A stretch of DNA of 64,000 nt from the NCBI GenBank assembly GCA_934552855.1, contig CAKTEU010000008.1:1-64000 (forward strand), written 5' to 3'. The notes below the pieces were generated by a model, which saw only the letters and a program-made list of their open reading frames with translations, was not told the DNA's origin and searched no databases. A program made the translations under genes and the position numbers. This DNA is from an uncultured Eubacteriales bacterium (GTDB lineage: Bacteria > Bacillota > Clostridia > Oscillospirales > Acutalibacteraceae). Below are positions 40,603-48,809 of this stretch, in pieces. Within the stretch, counting starts at the first letter, position 1, and every line of letters begins with the position of its first letter.

Positions 40603-41349
40603 TTACTTGTCCAAATGATATCTGCGTTTTCCTTGGCTCTTTTTTCCGTACTCAATCGCTTCGGTCGGGCAGTAACAAATACACGCCATGCAGTGAGTGC
40701 AGTTGTTTCCCCAAACGGGGCGGTCGTTTTCGATGTGGATATTATTGAGCGGACAGAGTTTTTCGCATTTTTGGCAGCCTATACATTTTTCGTCTGCTTT
40801 GAACGCATTCGCCTTGACGCACATAGAATAAAACAAAGGATTAATAGGACCGCTCATGAATTTGTCATAAAGATTGCTCCTCGGTTTTGAAAATCTTTTG
40901 CCCTCGGCAATTATGCGTGCGGCTTTTTGAATTTTAGGTTCGGCCTTTTTGATAATCTCGTCCGACTCTTTTTCATCGGGAACAGAAAACATTGCAATGT
41001 AATTTTCCGGCATAACGACCGGAAAAACGCCCATATAATCGAAACTTTTTTCATTGCAGAGCGAAAGAAGATATTTTTCGGCGTTTCCGATTTCTCCGCC
41101 GCAGGTCATGACAAACCAAGCTTTTTTTGCACCTTCAAAAGCAGTGCTTTTAATGTAGTCTTCAACAATGTGCGGAATCCGCCACGCATAGGTAGGAACA
41201 ACAAAAACAAAGCGGTTTTTATCGGTAATGGGGGAGTGGTCGTTTGATTTGATTTTTTTGCCGAGATCTATAAGTTCGTCGCCGAGCGACTGCGCAATTT
41301 TTCTTGCGGCAAAGCGGCTGTTGCCTGTACCGGTAAAATATAAAACCAT
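40603..41349 (-). CDS. EFR1-type flavodoxin-ferredoxin fusion protein
   Basis: A 248-residue cytosolic redox protein. The N-terminal flavodoxin-like domain (about 1-165) has the FMN loop FTGTGNSRFAA and the VPTYAWRIP segment. The C-terminus carries two 4Fe-4S motifs, CIGCQKCEKLCP and CTHCMACICYCP (about residues 190-230). Proteins of this EFR1 type move electrons in strict anaerobes; the partners are unknown. GAGGTGA precedes the ATG. It lies between dut and the RCC1-like lipoprotein gene on the same strand, with short gaps. Confidence 0.92.
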   Translation of the reverse strand: MVLYFTGTGNSRFAARKIAQSLGDELIDLGKKIKSNDHSPITDKNRFVFVVPTYAWRIPHIVEDYIKSTAFEGAKKAWFVMTCGGEIGNAEKYLLSLCNEKSFDYMGVFPVVMPENYIAMFSVPDEKESDEIIKKAEPKIQKAARIIAEGKRFSKPRSNLYDKFMSGPINPLFYSMCVKANAFKADEKCIGCQKCEKLCPLNNIHIENDRPVWGNNCTHCMACICYCPTEAIEYGKKSQGKRRYHLDK

Positions 41350-41364
41350 GTTTTCACCTCAAAA

Positions 41365-41805
41365 TTATTTTCCCGTTGAACCAAAGCCGCCCGAACCTCT
41401 TTCGGTGTCGGAAAGCTCGTCACAGGGGATAAAGTTTGCCGTAACATACGGCATAATAAGAAGCTGAGCAATTCTTTCGCCGTGTTCAACTGTTCTTGTT
41501 TCGCTTCCGTGGTTATGAATTGCAACCATAATTTCGCCTCGGTAATCGCTGTCAATTACGCCGACTTTGTTTGCCGGTGCAAGGTCTTTTTTGCAGGCAA
41601 GGCCGCTTCTTGCAAAAACAAGGCCGGCATAGCCTTCCGGAAGTTCGGCACAAAGACCGGTGTGAATAAAAACGGTTTTTCCGGGTTCAATTTCGCACGG
41701 ACTTTCAAGGCAGGCGTAAAGGTCTGCCCCGGCGGCAAAGGAAGAGCCGTAGGTCGGATTGATTGCGTTTTTTGAAAGCTTTTTAATTTTTACGTCAAAA
41801 ATCAT
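41365..41805 (-). CDS. dut: dUTP diphosphatase
   Basis: A 146-residue trimeric dUTPase that converts dUTP to dUMP, keeping uracil out of DNA. All five motifs are present: AGADLYA, RSGLACK, the NKVGVIDSDYRGEI block with the catalytic Asp, GERIAQLLI, and the C-terminal RGSGGFGSTG. AAAGGAG precedes the ATG. It is the first gene of a probable dut-EFR1-RCC1 transcript. Confidence 0.97.
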   Translation of the reverse strand: MIFDVKIKKLSKNAINPTYGSSFAAGADLYACLESPCEIEPGKTVFIHTGLCAELPEGYAGLVFARSGLACKKDLAPANKVGVIDSDYRGEIMVAIHNHGSETRTVEHGERIAQLLIMPYVTANFIPCDELSDTERGSGGFGSTGK

Positions 41806-41834
41806 AGTGTATCTCCTTTAATTCGTCGGTAATA

Positions 41835-41862
41835 AATTAACATATTCGGATTGCAAAGTCAA
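41835..41862 (-). promoter_or_regulatory. Probable promoter of dut
   Basis: Minus strand TTGACT (41857-41862), 16-base spacer and TTAATT (41835-41840). The -10 is poor. Confidence 0.4.
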
Positions 41863-41934
41863 GATTAAAACTGACCGGGGAATGATAAAACGTGGTTTTG
41901 CATATTATAATACAGATTTTTCGGAGGTCGTCAT

Positions 41935-42411
41935 ATGTGGAACAAAATTAAAAACTATGTTTACTCAATAATCGCAACGCTTGCGGTCGGCGGACTTTCC
42001 GCACTTTTGACCGCCGGAAGCCGCAACGTTTACTCGGCGGCTCAAAAACCGCCGCTTTCGCCGCCGGCATGGGTTTTTCCTGTTGTTTGGACAATTCTTT
42101 ATGTCCTTATGGCGGTGAGTTTTGCAATTGTTTACACAAAAAGAAAAAACGAGCCGATGATGAGAAGAAACGCTCTTAACGTTTATGCGCTCAATCTTTT
42201 TTTCAACTTTTTTTGGAGCATAATTTTCTTTGATTTTAACGCTTATTTGCTTGCGTTTGTTTGGCTGCTGCTTTTGTGGTTTGTGATTTTTGTGATGTTT
42301 CTCAATTACTATCGGACAAACAAAACGGCGGGGCTTCTTCTTTTGCCATATCTTGTTTGGGTAACGTTTGCGGGATATTTGAACTTTGGTGTTTGGACGC
42401 TCAACAGATGA
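41935..42411 (+). CDS. tspO: TspO/MBR family membrane protein
   Basis: A 158-residue five-helix protein of the tryptophan-rich sensory protein family. Typical pieces are KPPLSPPAWVFPVVWTILYVLMA after helix 1, the NLFFNFFWSIIFF helix and the closing PYLVWVTFAGYLNF. Bacterial TspO binds porphyrins and may handle tetrapyrroles or stress signals. GGAGG precedes the ATG. No partner gene is adjacent. Confidence 0.95.
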   Translation: MWNKIKNYVYSIIATLAVGGLSALLTAGSRNVYSAAQKPPLSPPAWVFPVVWTILYVLMAVSFAIVYTKRKNEPMMRRNALNVYALNLFFNFFWSIIFFDFNAYLLAFVWLLLLWFVIFVMFLNYYRTNKTAGLLLLPYLVWVTFAGYLNFGVWTLNR

Positions 42412-42420
42412 GAATTATAT

Positions 42421-42457
42421 AAAAAAGGGGCTGCCGCAAAACGAATTGCGGCAGCCC
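42421..42457 (-). terminator. Terminator of the rplU-prp-rpmA operon
   Basis: A perfect 12-bp stem, GGGCTGCCGCAA (42428-42439) with TTGCGGCAGCCC (42446-42457). On the minus strand CCTTTTTT follows. Confidence 0.92.
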
Positions 42458-42471
42458 TGAACTGCTTTTAA

Positions 42472-42756
42472 TTACTGCTCAACAGCATAAACGCTGACTT
42501 TTTTGCGGCTCTTGCCAAAACGCTCAAACTTAACTTTTCCGTCAACAAGAGCGAAGAGGGTATCGTCCGAACCCTTTCCAACGCCGTTACCCGGATGAAT
42601 GTGAGTTCCGCGCTGTCTTACAAGGACGTTGCCTGCAAGAACGAACTGTCCGTCAGCACGCTTAACGCCGAGTCTTTTTGATTCGGAGTCACGTCCGTTA
42701 CGGGTTGAACCCATACCTTTTTTATGAGCGAACAACTGAATGTTGATTTTAAGCAT
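42472..42756 (-). CDS. rpmA: 50S ribosomal protein L27
   Basis: A 94-residue L27, near the peptidyl transferase centre. It begins with the Bacillota-type extension LKINIQLFA followed by HKKG; the Prp protease removes the extension after LFA to expose the functional N-terminus. The core [27 protein letters not shown] is intact. GGAGGTG precedes the ATG. Confidence 0.99.
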   Translation of the reverse strand: MLKINIQLFAHKKGMGSTRNGRDSESKRLGVKRADGQFVLAGNVLVRQRGTHIHPGNGVGKGSDDTLFALVDGKVKFERFGKSRKKVSVYAVEQ

Positions 42757-42774
42757 TGTGTTTGCACCTCCGTG

Positions 42775-43101
42775 TTATTTGTGAATGATTTCGTTTTCTA
42801 CCTTTAAATATTTCCCGTATTCTTTCGCAAGCTCGCTGAGATGAAGTTTGAATCCTTCAAAAAGCGGTTCAAGCGTTTTTGCTTTTGAAATCGGAACGGT
42901 AAGGCTCATAAAGCCTATTTCGTCCTCAATTTCCGCCTCGATGTGATAAACATCGGTAACGGTGTTTGCAACCATGTATGCACAGGAAGAAACGCTTGCG
43001 CAAACAATGTCTTTTCCCGTTGCACGGTATCTGCTGTGGCCGCTTATCTCAAAGCCGAAGATTGTTTCATCTTCCGTCGAAAGAAATTTTGCAAGAATCA
43101 T
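42775..43101 (-). CDS. prp: Ribosomal-processing cysteine protease Prp
   Basis: A 108-residue protein between rplU and rpmA. The catalytic His and Cys are in GHSRYRATGKDIVCASVS (His near residue 21, Cys near 33). It cleaves the N-terminal extension of L27, which is present in the next gene. It starts two bases after rplU and lacks a strong site of its own, which suggests coupling. Confidence 0.95.
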   Translation of the reverse strand: MILAKFLSTEDETIFGFEISGHSRYRATGKDIVCASVSSCAYMVANTVTDVYHIEAEIEDEIGFMSLTVPISKAKTLEPLFEGFKLHLSELAKEYGKYLKVENEIIHK

Positions 43102-43103
43102 TT

Positions 43104-43418
43104 TCAGGCGTTGATTGCTGTGATTTGAAGCTTTGTGTAAGGCTGTCTGTGACCCATCTTGCGCTTTGCGTTTTTCTTTGCCTTATAGGTGAAAACAACG
43201 ACCTTTTTAGCTTTGCCGTTCTTCATAACCTTTGCGCTGACGGTTGCGCCCTCCACGAAAGGTGCGCCGACTTTGATTGAAGCGTCGTCAGCCGAAACTG
43301 CAACAACTTCACCGATGGTGATTTCATCGTCTGCTTGTGCGTCAAGCTTTTCAACGAAGATCTCGTCTCCGACTGAGACCTTGTACTGCTTTCCGCCGGT
43401 CTGGATAATTGCGTACAT
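43104..43418 (-). CDS. rplU: 50S ribosomal protein L21
   Basis: A 104-residue L21 with the canonical start [14 protein letters not shown] and end [15 protein letters not shown]. It is the first gene of the L21-Prp-L27 operon, with a consensus promoter and an L21 leader region upstream. AAAGGAATG precedes the ATG. Confidence 0.99.
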   Translation of the reverse strand: MYAIIQTGGKQYKVSVGDEIFVEKLDAQADDEITIGEVVAVSADDASIKVGAPFVEGATVSAKVMKNGKAKKVVVFTYKAKKNAKRKMGHRQPYTKLQITAINA

Positions 43419-43500
43419 TTTCTTTCATTCCTTTATTATGGACTCGCTGCTTCGGGCGCAGGGAACTGCTTGTGGCACAGAGCCGCCCATTACATGCGGT
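43419..43500 (-). promoter_or_regulatory. L21 leader region (ribosomal protein autoregulation candidate)
   Basis: About 80 bases of GC-richer, hairpin-forming sequence lie between the rplU promoter and start (GGCGGCTCTGTGCC and CTGCGCCCGAAGCAG stretches on the minus strand). The position matches the known Bacillota L21 leader. Family membership was not computed. Confidence 0.5.
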
Positions 43501-43507
43501 ATCACCG

Positions 43508-43536
43508 ATTATATCAGATAATTTTTCCTTTGTCAA
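43508..43536 (-). promoter_or_regulatory. Consensus promoter of the rplU operon
   Basis: Minus strand TTGACA (43531-43536), exactly 17 bases, TATAAT (43508-43513): a perfect sigma-A consensus. Confidence 0.9.
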
Positions 43537-43706
43537 CGGTTTTGGAGGGTTATTTTTAAGTGCGGCGAAATTTATTAATAGGTTTTGACAAAATATACTG
43601 AAACATTTCCGGGGACGTATAAAACGGTAGACGGTCGCTCCGCATTTTTGTTTTAACTTTTCACACCAACCATTTACAAAGAGCCATTAACATTTTATAG
43701 TAAGCA

Positions 43707-43738
43707 GAAAAATCCGTCCCCGGAGCCGAGGACGGATT
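43707..43738 (-). terminator. Terminator of the lipoprotein gene
   Basis: AATCCGTCC (43711-43719) pairs with GGACGGATT (43730-43738); on the minus strand it ends in TTTTT. Confidence 0.8.
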
Positions 43739-43769
43739 GATACTCTTGATTTTTCGCAATGATAAAATT

Positions 43770-44276
43770 TTATGCGGGCTCCATGACATTTGTAACAACC
43801 CAGCGGTCGTTTTGCTTTTCGATTTCCCAATAGCAGGGAATATTAGTTGAACCGGCTACATTCTCACCATTTTTGTCGTACCTGTCAATGGAGTACACTA
43901 TCCACATATAGCCGCTCTTGCCGTTGCTTTTAATTTTTGCAGTGATTAGATCCAATTTTAAATCAACCGAAATGTAATTGAGGCTGTCCGTGTATCTGTA
44001 ATATCGTGACAACGCACCGACATCCTTATCGGCGTTTTCCTTTGTACCGACATAGGAGAAAACGCGCCGCGCTGTTTCGAGTACGTCCTCGACCTGTGCT
44101 TTTTCGGCGTCACTGCATTGATAGTCGATAGTGGAACAAATTCTCGAGCCAAAGTATTTTTTATCTTTATCTGTCAAGTATTTGTTGTAGTTTTCGCCGT
44201 GACCGATTGAGCAGGAAACCAAGCCCAAAACGCTGACAGAAACAAGTAAAATGACTATCGTCTTTTTAAATTTCAT
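43770..44276 (-). CDS. Putative lipoprotein of unknown function
   Basis: A 168-residue exported protein with a lipobox LVSC (Cys near residue 22) after a basic, hydrophobic signal. The mature part is acidic and shows no domain that I recognise; the end (SGYMWIVYSIDRYD, then CYWEIEKQNDRWVVTNV) resembles small cystatin/NTF2-like folds seen with amidase_6 proteins. It lies 54 bases downstream of the amidase-like gene on the same strand. AAGGGG precedes the ATG. Confidence 0.7.
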   Translation of the reverse strand: MKFKKTIVILLVSVSVLGLVSCSIGHGENYNKYLTDKDKKYFGSRICSTIDYQCSDAEKAQVEDVLETARRVFSYVGTKENADKDVGALSRYYRYTDSLNYISVDLKLDLITAKIKSNGKSGYMWIVYSIDRYDKNGENVAGSTNIPCYWEIEKQNDRWVVTNVMEPA

Positions 44277-44330
44277 ATTAAATTCCCCTTGTAAAACTTA
44301 AATTTCTGCCGTTTAAAGCATAGTTGTCAC

Positions 44331-45473
44331 CTAATAAGTTTGTATTACTCTGCATTTATAGTAGCTGTTATAAAAAGTTTCTATGGGTTCATTGCACCTG
44401 CTTCTGCTATGAGCACAATACGTATATTTTCCGTTGGTTATTGTTATAATGACAGAGTGGGAGTATCCACCAATGAAGGCTTTTCCTTGTAAAACAAATC
44501 CTTTGTTAAGGTACGGTGTCATAGTTGAATTGGATTTTGTCTCTAATGTTGCATAATGTGGAGACAGATAATTATACAATTCATTCACTCTAACCCATGA
44601 TGTTGATACGCTGTGTCCCGTGCTGGTATTATTTTTAAAATAAAACCACCTCTTTTGAGTTTCGACATATCCGTCTGCCGTTTTGTCACTATTGGTGAAA
44701 GTCATATATAGTCCGCCATAAAACAACGCCTGTGAAACAAAGTTTGTACAATCGCGATCAGGAAGGTAGAAATACTCTGAAGTATTTCCGGTTTCATTGC
44801 TTGAATATCGTCTGGCGTACCACTGAACAGAAGAGCCATTAAGAGCAGGCCACGGGGAACTGCTTTGAATTTCTTCCTTTTTTGAGTACTCTCTCAAGAT
44901 GATAGGGATTTGTGTGTCCTTAAAGTTTAGGTTAAAATCCTCATTGATAAATTCTTGTAGAGTTTTACCATAATATGAGGAATCAAACGACAATTCATTG
45001 TTGCTTATATTTGAGTTTTCGTTGATAATAATGTTATCATAATACAAGCACATATACACATACAGTGCTCCGAATTGCGGATCACTTTTTGCTTTGCGAA
45101 TTATACTATTGGAATCTCCGAGAAAATTTGCACTTACCATATCGTAAAAAGCAGATGTACTTATTTTAATGCCGACATAGTGCGTATTCAAACAACGTTG
45201 CGCCATAACTTCCAAATCCTGCAGAGAATCGGTTGGCTTAAGACCCCACTGTGTTAATTGTTGAACACGTTCAGAAAAATCTGTGCGCGCCTGTTCTTTA
45301 AATTGCCTTTGAACTTCTTCAATGAAGCCATCCAATTTTCCGGCGTTCTTTAATGCGATTACAGATGAATTGTTACATAACGATTCATCTATAGAACTTA
45401 ATACCTTACTTTCATCTTTCGTTAAAACATTGCCGATGGAAAAAACTGGTAAAGGTGGTGTGATTTGAAACAA
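44331..45473 (-). CDS. Amidase domain (Amidase_6-like) protein with apparently damaged 5' end
   Basis: The C-terminal part (about 210-380) is a clear Amidase_6-type domain: WYARRYSSN, catalytic Cys in DCTNFVSQALFYGG, SWVRVNELYNYL and a His near GGYSHSVIIT. Such proteins are exported peptide/wall amidases. The N-terminal half has a helical region of unknown fold. The only start is TTG 45473 without a ribosome site. Reading on upstream in frame, 17 more codons (to 45524) give a hydrophobic run (ITLVLIL) that looks like a signal peptide core, but a stop follows and no ATG, GTG or TTG exists there. The gene has probably lost its true start. Base composition is more AT-rich than neighbours. Confidence 0.65.
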   Translation of the reverse strand: MFQITPPLPVFSIGNVLTKDESKVLSSIDESLCNNSSVIALKNAGKLDGFIEEVQRQFKEQARTDFSERVQQLTQWGLKPTDSLQDLEVMAQRCLNTHYVGIKISTSAFYDMVSANFLGDSNSIIRKAKSDPQFGALYVYMCLYYDNIIINENSNISNNELSFDSSYYGKTLQEFINEDFNLNFKDTQIPIILREYSKKEEIQSSSPWPALNGSSVQWYARRYSSNETGNTSEYFYLPDRDCTNFVSQALFYGGLYMTFTNSDKTADGYVETQKRWFYFKNNTSTGHSVSTSWVRVNELYNYLSPHYATLETKSNSTMTPYLNKGFVLQGKAFIGGYSHSVIITITNGKYTYCAHSRSRCNEPIETFYNSYYKCRVIQTY

Positions 45474-45524
45474 AAGAATTAGAACTAAAGTAATTGATAA
45501 TCGGGCTGTTGTTAACTGTTGAGA

Positions 45525-45821
45525 TTAGCTAATCACATTGATATTATATTTGAAATATTATTGGGTTGTCAAGCAATTTTGAAAAATTGTTACATTTTTA
45601 TATTGAATGACACATTCCATTTACAGAAAAATTATATTAAATGACAGAATGTTTTCGGCGTTGCGTAAAGCGGTAGGCGGTTGTTTTCCGAAAGAGGATT
45701 TGATAAAATGAATATAATGCTACTTGTTAATAAAGAGGCAATCACTTACTGCGATACCATTGTTTAAGTTAACTATATGAGTTTTGGTTGTTTTTTTATT
45801 TTTTAAAAAACCTTATTCTTA
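45525..45821. other. AT-rich intergenic segment
   Basis: No convincing gene. A stretch near 45650-45690 (GCGTAAAGCGGTAGGCGGTTG) resembles 43615-43640 on the far side of the amidase/lipoprotein pair (16 of 21 bases). A 19-codon ORF at 45708-45767 has a fair ribosome site but no other support. Confidence 0.4.
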
Positions 45822-45876
45822 TTGCAATATCACGCCCGGTTTGCTATAATTATATAGTATAATGCGATCAATCGCA
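45822..45876 (+). promoter_or_regulatory. Promoter and palindrome before the DUF2804 gene
   Basis: TTGCAA (45822-45827), 17-base spacer, TATAAT (45845-45850); a second TATAAT lies at 45858-45863. TGCGAT-CA-ATCGCA (45863-45876) is a 14-base palindrome just downstream and may bind a regulator. Confidence 0.6.
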
Positions 45877-45893
45877 AAAGGAGGAAAAACGAA

Positions 45894-47027
45894 ATGGCAA
45901 CAGAACTCAAACGTACATACCCCTCATGGCTCAAGGGAGAAGTCAAGAGCAAGCAAAAAGAGTACACCGAAGAAACCCCTCTCCTTTCCGACGACGGAAC
46001 GCTCCTCGCTCCGGGCTGGGCAAGGCATATGCTTTTTACCTATGACAACAAAAAGGTGAAGCACCCCATGCGCTCAAAGGAATGGGACTTTTATCAAATC
46101 AGCAACGGCAAATATATGGTTCAGATAAGCTTTGCGAACATCTCGTTCGGCGGCTATGTTTCGGCCGTAATCATGGATATCACCGACCCCGAAAAGAGCA
46201 AAAAGCTCGCCGGCGGAACAATCGCAAACTCAACCGCCCTTTTTGTCGGCGGAAAAAACAAGTATACTCTTCCCCCGAAGGGTGACGTTCCCAACAACGT
46301 TAAATATACCGTTACCGGAATCGGTAAGGCGGAGTTTGAATTTGACACAAGAGAAACCGAAAGAAGCCTTTATTTCAAGGGCAAGTCAAAGGGCAAGGAC
46401 GTTGTCTGCGACTTCACGATGGATATTCCCGAAGGACTTGAAAACATCACGACCGTTCTTCCGTTCAAAGGCTTCCCCGACCGCTTTTTCATGACCACAA
46501 AACAGAATTGTATGCCGTGCGGCGGTACTTTCCGCTTCGGCGACCAAATCTTTGAATTTTCAAAGGAAGATACCTTCGCCTGCCTTGACTGGGGCAGAGT
46601 CAACACACCGTATCAGCTTGTCTGGTACTGGGGCAACGGTTCAACCTATCTCACCGATGAAAACGGCAAAAAGCACATTTTCGGCTTTGAAATTACATGG
46701 GGCATCGGCGACGAAAGCAACGCCACGGAAACCTGCATTTTCTATGACGGAAAGGCTCATAAATTCGGTGCGGTTGACGTTGAAACCTTCCCGAAGCCGG
46801 ATAAATATCTTGAACCGTGGCACTTTGTTTCCGAGGATGGAAGGTTTGATTTCACAATGAAACCGATGTTCGACAACCATAACGACACCAACGTTCTCAA
46901 TATGCTTCGTATGCATTCGCATCAGGTTCACGGCCGCTGGAGCGGTACGGCTATTCTTGATGACGGAACAAAAATTGTTGTTGACGATATGTACGCTTTT
47001 TGCGAATATGTTGAAAACAAGTGGTAA
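45894..47027 (+). CDS. DUF2804 domain-containing protein
   Basis: A 377-residue cytosolic protein that fits the DUF2804 family in length and layout. It is beta-rich, with two similar halves suggesting a lipocalin-like or carotenoid-1,2-hydratase-like (CrtC/AttH) fold. Marked segments are PGWARHMLFTYD, KEWDFYQI, LDWGRVNTPYQLVWYWGNGS (about residues 228-247) and FGFEITWGIGDES. No catalytic site is known to me. GGAGG lies before the ATG and the promoter is strong, so it is probably well expressed. Confidence 0.82.
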   Translation: MATELKRTYPSWLKGEVKSKQKEYTEETPLLSDDGTLLAPGWARHMLFTYDNKKVKHPMRSKEWDFYQISNGKYMVQISFANISFGGYVSAVIMDITDPEKSKKLAGGTIANSTALFVGGKNKYTLPPKGDVPNNVKYTVTGIGKAEFEFDTRETERSLYFKGKSKGKDVVCDFTMDIPEGLENITTVLPFKGFPDRFFMTTKQNCMPCGGTFRFGDQIFEFSKEDTFACLDWGRVNTPYQLVWYWGNGSTYLTDENGKKHIFGFEITWGIGDESNATETCIFYDGKAHKFGAVDVETFPKPDKYLEPWHFVSEDGRFDFTMKPMFDNHNDTNVLNMLRMHSHQVHGRWSGTAILDDGTKIVVDDMYAFCEYVENKW

Positions 47028-47086
47028 TTTCGTCAAAACGCACAATTTTGACTTTATAAACTTGTGAAATTCAACAATATTAAATC

Positions 47087-47115
47087 TTGAAACAGTCATT
47101 CAAAAATGATAAAAT
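47087..47115 (+). promoter_or_regulatory. Promoter of the 76-residue protein gene
   Basis: TTGAAA (47087-47092), 17-base spacer, TAAAAT (47110-47115). Confidence 0.65.
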
Positions 47116-47172
47116 AAGGGCATGATCAGATGTAATATTCTGAATAATTTTTATGAAAGGAATGTCTGCTTT

Positions 47173-47403
47173 ATGAAAAAGATAATCTGCAAAAGAGAAT
47201 ATGACACCGAAGCTTCTTCGCTTGTAAAGAAGTATACCGAAGGTGAGCTTGGCGACGCAGCCGGCTTTGAAGAAAGCCTTTATCAGACCGAAAAGGGTCT
47301 TTACTTCCTTTATGTCAACGGCGGAAGCGAATCGCCTTATACAAAAGAGGACATCAAGTCCCTTTCAAAGGTGAAGGCAGAACAGTGGCTTGAAAAGCAC
47401 TGA
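47173..47403 (+). CDS. Small conserved-type hypothetical protein
   Basis: A 76-residue soluble acidic protein that I do not recognise by function. It starts KKIICKREYDTEASSL and has a predicted beta hairpin with Y-F-L-Y-V-NGG followed by a helical end (AEQWLEKH). AAAGGAATG precedes ATG 47173; a longer ORF from 47122 lacks a site. It has its own promoter and the strong downstream terminator at 47520, so expression as a single small gene is likely. The gap 47404-47519 holds nothing I can identify. Confidence 0.65.
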   Translation: MKKIICKREYDTEASSLVKKYTEGELGDAAGFEESLYQTEKGLYFLYVNGGSESPYTKEDIKSLSKVKAEQWLEKH

Positions 47404-47519
47404 TTAAATAACCGGTGGATTGACCGGGGGAGTGCAAGTATTGACGACATATTTTCCGCAGTATTACACAACCCATCTTGGATATACGCCGGTTAATCGG
47501 CAGTTACAAAATGAATATG

Positions 47520-47564
47520 AAAAGGTTGCCGCAATCAGGATTTTGTCCGTTGCGGCAACCTTTT
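47520..47564. terminator. Bidirectional terminator between convergent transcripts
   Basis: A perfect 15-bp stem, AAAAGGTTGCCGCAA (47520-47534) with TTGCGGCAACCTTTT (47550-47564), T-rich on both exits. Confidence 0.9.
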
Positions 47565-47585
47565 TGTTTGAGTAACAATTAACCT

Positions 47586-48809
47586 TTATTTTGTCGGAAA
47601 ATCATACCAATATTCACGCTTTTTCTTTCTTACGGCCGAGTAGGCAACATATCCGATAAAACATGCGCCAACAACGGAAAAGCCGATATAAATGTGAGTA
47701 TTGTTGCTTCCGGCAACCTTGATTTCGTTCCAGAGGTTAGAAAAGCGTTCAAGCGTTTCCTGCGGAAGGTTGTGGAAGTATTCAACGTTCGGCATGTGTT
47801 CTTCGTCGGGATAAAGCAGCTCGTTTTCGGCGTAATCCGCATAATCGGGATTGTTCACAACTCCGGTGTTCGGGCTTGCATAACCGATATACCATGCGTT
47901 GCAGACACCGATTTCCGGGTCAAGCATAAAATTGATATATTTCATTGCGGCAGAAACATTTTGAGCACACTTTGGAATACACATTGCGTCAACAAAAATG
48001 TTAACGCCCTCTTTGGGATATACAAACGCAAGGTCGGGATTAACGTCGTGCATTGTTATGAAGTCGCCGACGTAATAGGGTACCATTGCGGCTTCGCCGC
48101 TTTCCATTTTGTTATACACTTCGTCCATTACATAGCCTTGAAGGAGAGGCTTTTGGGCAATGAGCATCTGTGCAATGTCGGAAAGCTCTTTTTCATCGGA
48201 TGAATTGAACGAATAACCGAGAATTTTTTGCGGAATTGCGAATGCGTCGCGGGGATTGTCTATCATAAGAATTTTTCCGGCGTACTTTTCGTCCCACATA
48301 ATTTTCCAGCTGTCGGGCGTTTCGTCAACCATTTTTGTGTTATAGATGAGTCCGACCATGCCGACATTATATGGAACGCTGTATTCGTCGTTTTCGTCGT
48401 AATACATTCCTCTGTACTTTCCGTCAATGTAATGATAGTTCGGAAGACTCTTTACGTCAAATTTTTGAAGAAGGTTTTCGCTTATCATGCGCTCAATCAT
48501 ATAATCCGACGGAATGACAATGTCATAACCTGCACCGCCGTTTTTGATTTTTGCATACATATCTTCGTTGCTCTCATAGGTGACGTAATTGACCTTGATT
48601 CCGGTCAGCTTTTCAAACTCTTTGTTTACGTCAAGCATACCGTCCTCATATGTGTCGCTGATATATTCGCCCCAGTTGAAAACATTGAGTACTTCGCCCT
48701 TTTTTGCTCCGGCATAGTAATCTTCATGCTCATATGCAAAAGCTGAAAGCGAAAGCATGCACACCAAAAGAGCAAAGGAAAGCGCAAAAAGAATTTTTTT
48801 CTTCATCAT
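47586..48809 (-). CDS. potD: Spermidine/putrescine ABC transporter substrate-binding protein with C-terminal anchor
   Basis: A 407-residue PotD-type protein. A signal peptide (about 1-26, ending SAFA) is followed by the binding domain with LNVFNWGEYISDTYED, GAGYDIVIPSDYM and WDEKYAGKILMIDNPRDA, all typical of PotD/PotF. No lipobox Cys is present at the signal end. Instead a transmembrane helix (about 373-393) and basic tail (VRKKKREYWYD) anchor the protein at its C-terminus, unusual for Gram-positive binding proteins. It is the last gene of potABCD and overlaps potC by four bases. Confidence 0.93.
   Translation of the reverse strand: MMKKKILFALSFALLVCMLSLSAFAYEHEDYYAGAKKGEVLNVFNWGEYISDTYEDGMLDVNKEFEKLTGIKVNYVTYESNEDMYAKIKNGGAGYDIVIPSDYMIERMISENLLQKFDVKSLPNYHYIDGKYRGMYYDENDEYSVPYNVGMVGLIYNTKMVDETPDSWKIMWDEKYAGKILMIDNPRDAFAIPQKILGYSFNSSDEKELSDIAQMLIAQKPLLQGYVMDEVYNKMESGEAAMVPYYVGDFITMHDVNPDLAFVYPKEGVNIFVDAMCIPKCAQNVSAAMKYINFMLDPEIGVCNAWYIGYASPNTGVVNNPDYADYAENELLYPDEEHMPNVEYFHNLPQETLERFSNLWNEIKVAGSNNTHIYIGFSVVGACFIGYVAYSAVRKKKREYWYDFPTK

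Noticed and set aside
45708..45767. 19-codon leader peptide ORF
   Set aside because: Fair ribosome site but no regulatory structure linked to it and no conservation evidence; chance ORF in AT-rich DNA is likely.
48228..48746. 172-codon ORF opposite potD, and similar long antisense ORFs (for example 22512-22976, 55483-56160)
   Set aside because: They mirror genes with clear domains and ribosome sites; their products are low complexity or compositionally odd.
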